From: Paenibacillus alvei DSM 29
Lineage (GTDB): Bacteria; Bacillota; Bacilli; Paenibacillales; Paenibacillaceae
Length of the DNA stretch: 64,000 nucleotides
NCBI RefSeq assembly: GCF_000293805.1
Contig: NZ_AMBZ01000006.1
Span: 186,001-250,000, forward strand
Direction of reading: 5' to 3'
Below the pieces are notes generated by a model that did no database searches, was not told where the DNA came from, and worked only from the letters and a program-made list of their open reading frames with translations. The translations under genes and the position numbers were made by a program. Positions 61,500 to 64,000 of this stretch are shown here, piece after piece (positions within the stretch are counted from its first letter, which is position 1; each line of letters begins with the position of its first letter).

Positions 61500-62930
61500 A
61501 TGTCCATGTTCAAATCGTTAATCCAGAAAATGAAGCACTCCTCCAACACGCTAATGTTCCGATTTACGATCTGGTATGTGTTAAGTCTATTAGCTGTAAT
61601 CCTGCTTATTGGGATATGCATTATGGGTGCAGTAACTCACTTTTTACTTCAGGACTCTAAGCAGGAATTGTTCGCAGTTGAACGCAAGCTGAGGGAGAGC
61701 ATTCAGGAGGGATTTGTAGATTGGCAATCCTTGCTGGATGAGCTGCTGTACCCCGATCATGCAAATTATGATGTGCAAATTGTGTCCTTTGATGGGCGTG
61801 TACTAGCTCAAACCCGCAACTGGGATGAAGATTTTCTTACCGAACAAAAGATTCGATACTATTGGTTGGAAGCTGTTCAGTGGAATAAAGACTTCGGATT
61901 ATTTATTCAAGATGATGTCATATGGAATCAATCGAATGGTCAGGTCGGGAAAATTTATATTCATGTACAGCTCCATTCAATTGAGCGTATTTTGCTTATT
62001 ATTATCAAAGTCCTGTTCATTACTGCATTAGCTAGCTCATCGGTAGGATCGTTGCTGATCTATCACATTACACGCCGGAATCTCTCTCCCTTATTCAGCA
62101 TAATGAATTCGATCGTCCAAATGAAGAACGCACCGAATTTAAGGCAAAGGGTATATGTCCCTGAGACACCTATGGAGCTGACTAAGTTAGCGGAGCGTCT
62201 CAATCAGCTGTTGGATGAGCATGAGGAACTGATTGAACGGGAAATGAACTTTGTAACGAACGCTTCCCACGAGCTCCGTACTCCGCTGACCGCATTTCGT
62301 GGGCATGTGAAACTGCTAAAACGTTGGGGCAACCAAAACGCAGAAGTGCTGCAAAAATCACTTCATTCATTGGATCAAGAAAGCCAGCGTATGCAGCGCC
62401 TTATCGTTCAATTGCTGGCATTAGCTCGTTCGGGCAATAACGCCCCGCCAAAGGAAAAAGTAAATCTCACCGACGTTGTACGAGATGCAATCAAACAATT
62501 ATGGAAACCTGATTCTCATATCACCTTAAAGCTTCATCTGAACAAGGATACTTATGTATCTGGTGATAAGGAACAATTGCGCCAAGTTGCCGTTATCCTT
62601 ATCGAAAATGCCGTGAGGTATACAAATGATCCTGGCTGGATTGAAGTTTCCGTCTTTCAAGAAAAGGAACTTGCATGTCTTCGTGTGTCAGATTCTGGAA
62701 TTGGCATTCCCGAAGAAGAACTGGACAAAATATTTGATCGGTTTTATCGTGTTGACAAGGCACGCTCAAGGGTAACAGGAGGGACAGGCATTGGCTTGTC
62801 AATTGCTAAAGAACTTGTCGAGCAGCATCAAGGCCGGATTCGAGTGGAGAGCACCGTTGGCCAGGGAAGTACATTTCTTGTAAGCATCCCGTACTTGCAT
62901 GAGTCCTCAGAACATACAACAAGCCTATAG
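61500..62930 (+). CDS. Sensor histidine kinase, ArlS/CssS-like
   Basis: A 476-residue kinase with two membrane helices (IWYVLSLLAVILLIGICIMG and ILLIIIKVLFITALASSSVG) around an extracellular domain of about 125 residues, a HAMP region, H-box TNASHELRTPLTAFRGH, N-box VAVILIENAVRYT and G-boxes VSDSGIGIPEEEL and GGTGIGLSIAKELV. Start MSMFKSLIQ at 61500 (AAGGAT upstream). The signal is unknown; it lies between a surface hydrolase and a cell-wall peptidase, so an envelope-stress role is reasonable. Confidence 0.92.
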   Translation: MSMFKSLIQKMKHSSNTLMFRFTIWYVLSLLAVILLIGICIMGAVTHFLLQDSKQELFAVERKLRESIQEGFVDWQSLLDELLYPDHANYDVQIVSFDGRVLAQTRNWDEDFLTEQKIRYYWLEAVQWNKDFGLFIQDDVIWNQSNGQVGKIYIHVQLHSIERILLIIIKVLFITALASSSVGSLLIYHITRRNLSPLFSIMNSIVQMKNAPNLRQRVYVPETPMELTKLAERLNQLLDEHEELIEREMNFVTNASHELRTPLTAFRGHVKLLKRWGNQNAEVLQKSLHSLDQESQRMQRLIVQLLALARSGNNAPPKEKVNLTDVVRDAIKQLWKPDSHITLKLHLNKDTYVSGDKEQLRQVAVILIENAVRYTNDPGWIEVSVFQEKELACLRVSDSGIGIPEEELDKIFDRFYRVDKARSRVTGGTGIGLSIAKELVEQHQGRIRVESTVGQGSTFLVSIPYLHESSEHTTSL

Positions 62931-62961
62931 CCGCATATTCCCATGCACGCTATAGGCTTGT
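62919..62961. terminator. Bidirectional terminator
   Basis: A perfect 13-bp stem ACAAGCCTATAGC/GCTATAGGCTTGT that overlaps the kinase stop codon, between convergent genes. Confidence 0.8.
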
Positions 62962-62978
62962 CTCATTCATTTATCCAA

Positions 62979-63456
62979 TTAAATCACGCGGCGAACTTTC
63001 GTGAGGCGTGATTTCCAACTGCTCAAGTTGTCGATTCTTACCCCGCCTTTGCCGTATGTGTGCAGGATTTTTCCGTTACCCATGTAGATGCCGACATGAT
63101 GTACCGGTGAGTAGAAAAAGAGAAGATCGCCTTTTTTCATATTGTTCTTGCTTACTGCAACGCCAACTGTGGACTGCTTCTTGGACGTACGTGGAAGTTT
63201 AATGCCATATTTGCCGTATACATATTGAGTAAACGAGGAGCAATCAAAAGCAGATGTGCTTCCTGCTTTCGCACCGAATTTATATTTAACACCTAAGTAT
63301 TTTTTCCTGTTGCTATAATCTTGTCTGCTTTTGAGCTTTGTGATGTAGAAGCAGCGCTAACTGTATGGACTGGCATTACTGCACCAGCTGACAATGCGAA
63401 GGACAAGCTTAATGTGACACATACAAATATTTTTCCAAACTTTTTTTATTAAACAA
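62979..63456 (-). pseudogene. NlpC/P60 cell-wall peptidase, two homopolymer frameshifts
   Basis: A small exported NlpC/P60 endopeptidase of about 150 residues: signal peptide (FGKIFVCVTLSLSFALSAGA, ending VSAAS), then FDCSSFTQYVYGKYG (catalytic Cys), PVHHVGIYMGNGKILHTYGK (catalytic His) and a VRRVI end at 62979. Two one-base losses break it: at T7 (63441-63447; one more base gives NKKKFGKIF) and at T6 (63300-63305; one more gives ATGKKYLGVKYKFG). With both restored the product is complete and catalytic residues are intact. The start is TTG at 63456 with AGGAG nine bases upstream, or an ATG nine bases earlier. Double homopolymer loss points to sequencing error. Confidence 0.82.
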
Positions 63457-63465
63457 TATTCTCAT

Positions 63466-63758
63466 CTCCTAGAATAATGGATAGTGTGCTGCGGTCACCA
63501 GCGACGTAACAACCATAACACATGATTTTTATCCACCATTTACTAGGAAGAAGGCGGATCACCGCCGTTTCTTACTTTTTGTAATCTATTAGAACAGCAT
63601 TATAAAATTCTCATCTTTCTCTTCTTGACAAATAGGTAGATGTGAACTGGTCTCCTCCCGAAATGATAAATATCAATAAGATTCAATACTAGAAACATCA
63701 GGATTTTGCGGTGCATCTACTACTATTATCTCGCGTGATGCGTATAAACAATGCAATC
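63466..63758. other. Intergenic region upstream of the peptidase
   Basis: About 290 bases with stops in all frames. It should hold the peptidase's minus-strand promoter; nothing else is evident. Confidence 0.4.
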
Positions 63759-63804
63759 AAAAAACAGCGCCATCTCATCGCTTACGAGCGTTGAAATGGC
63801 GCTG
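63759..63804 (-). terminator. Terminator of the AI-2E family gene
   Basis: CAGCGCCAT/ATGGCGCTG with inner CGCT/AGCG and six T on the minus strand, downstream of the partial transporter gene. Confidence 0.85.
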
Positions 63805-63841
63805 CATTATTATTATTAAATACCTAATCTGCAGAGTCGAC

Positions 63842-64000
63842 TTACATCGTAAGATGATCGTCATAGAGATTAGAGCGACGCTTGAACCAATCAAATAAAT
63901 GCGTCACAACAACCTTAAGCACTGCATATCCAGGCACGGCCAGAATAATACCCACTACACCGAACAGGTTGCCGGCTGTCAATATGACAAAAATGATCGT
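63842..64000 (-). CDS. AI-2E family transporter, C-terminal part
   Basis: The last 52 residues of a minus-strand membrane protein cut by the window edge. [20 protein letters not shown] followed by [14 protein letters not shown] is the conserved C-terminal helix and tail of the AI-2E/YtvI/PerM (TqsA-like) family; the substrate of most members is unproven. It ends with a polar tail ([10 protein letters not shown]). Confidence 0.82.
   Translation of the reverse strand, partial: TIIFVILTAGNLFGVVGIILAVPGYAVLKVVVTHLFDWFKRRSNLYDDHLTM

Overview
The window looks like chromosomal DNA of a low-to-mid GC, spore-forming Bacillota, most likely a Paenibacillus or close relative. The signs are AGGAGG-type ribosome sites, a ykoEDC thiamine-precursor transporter behind a TPP riboswitch, class Ib nrdIEF with NrdR boxes, YitT paralogues, small DUF2642-like proteins, an S-layer-homology hydrolase and a CD3324-type regulator. 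There is no rRNA, tRNA, CRISPR array or intact insertion sequence.

Layout. 1-1.9 kb: a minus-strand redox operon (DsbA-like protein, nitroreductase, SnoaL-like protein) with two identical-arm operator dyads at its promoter. 2.1-5.6 kb: small Sm-like proteins, then a GT2 / GT4 / pyruvyltransferase surface-glycan operon. 5.7-7.6 kb: a serine hydrolase with its TetR regulator and a long inverted repeat. 7.7-10.8 kb: a radical SAM protein and an adaptive-response locus (adaA-ogt divergent from an AlkA-type glycosylase). 11.5-12.4 kb: a candidate small RNA, then DoxX. 13.1-22.1 kb: a six-gene minus-strand locus encoding an unknown protein, a SWIM zinc-finger protein, a HEAT-like repeat protein, a MoxR AAA+ ATPase, a DUF5682-like TraB/EreA-fold protein and a vWA protein. 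This is the least understood and most interesting system here. 22.8-28.2 kb: VanW, two YitT proteins, and a fucosidase-GH18 pair with a cre site. 28.4-32.2 kb: nrdIEF. 33.6-40.4 kb: an ABC exporter with a two-component system, a phosphoesterase and a second two-component system. 40.4-42.1 kb: a Tet(L)-like efflux gene with its own leader peptide and an RBS-masking hairpin. 42.3-45.5 kb: TPP riboswitch and ykoEDC. 45.6-54 kb: ECF sigma/anti-sigma, EamA, ArsR and assorted small genes. 54-58.2 kb: BrnQ and TldE/TldD. 58.5-63.5 kb: SLH-bearing beta-lactamase-like protein, a third two-component system, NlpC/P60. The right edge cuts an AI-2E family transporter.

A recurring oddity is the number of genes broken by a single-base indel: a GT4, the TetR regulator, the CD3324 regulator, GH29, the second YitT, ykoD, a DUF421 protein, a secreted repeat protein and NlpC/P60 (twice). 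Most are the loss of one base in an A/T or G run, and restoring that base restores family-like sequence. Systematic homopolymer under-calling is therefore the simplest explanation, although true pseudogenes or phase variation cannot be excluded gene by gene. An alpha/beta-hydrolase remnant and a truncated VOC gene look like real decay.
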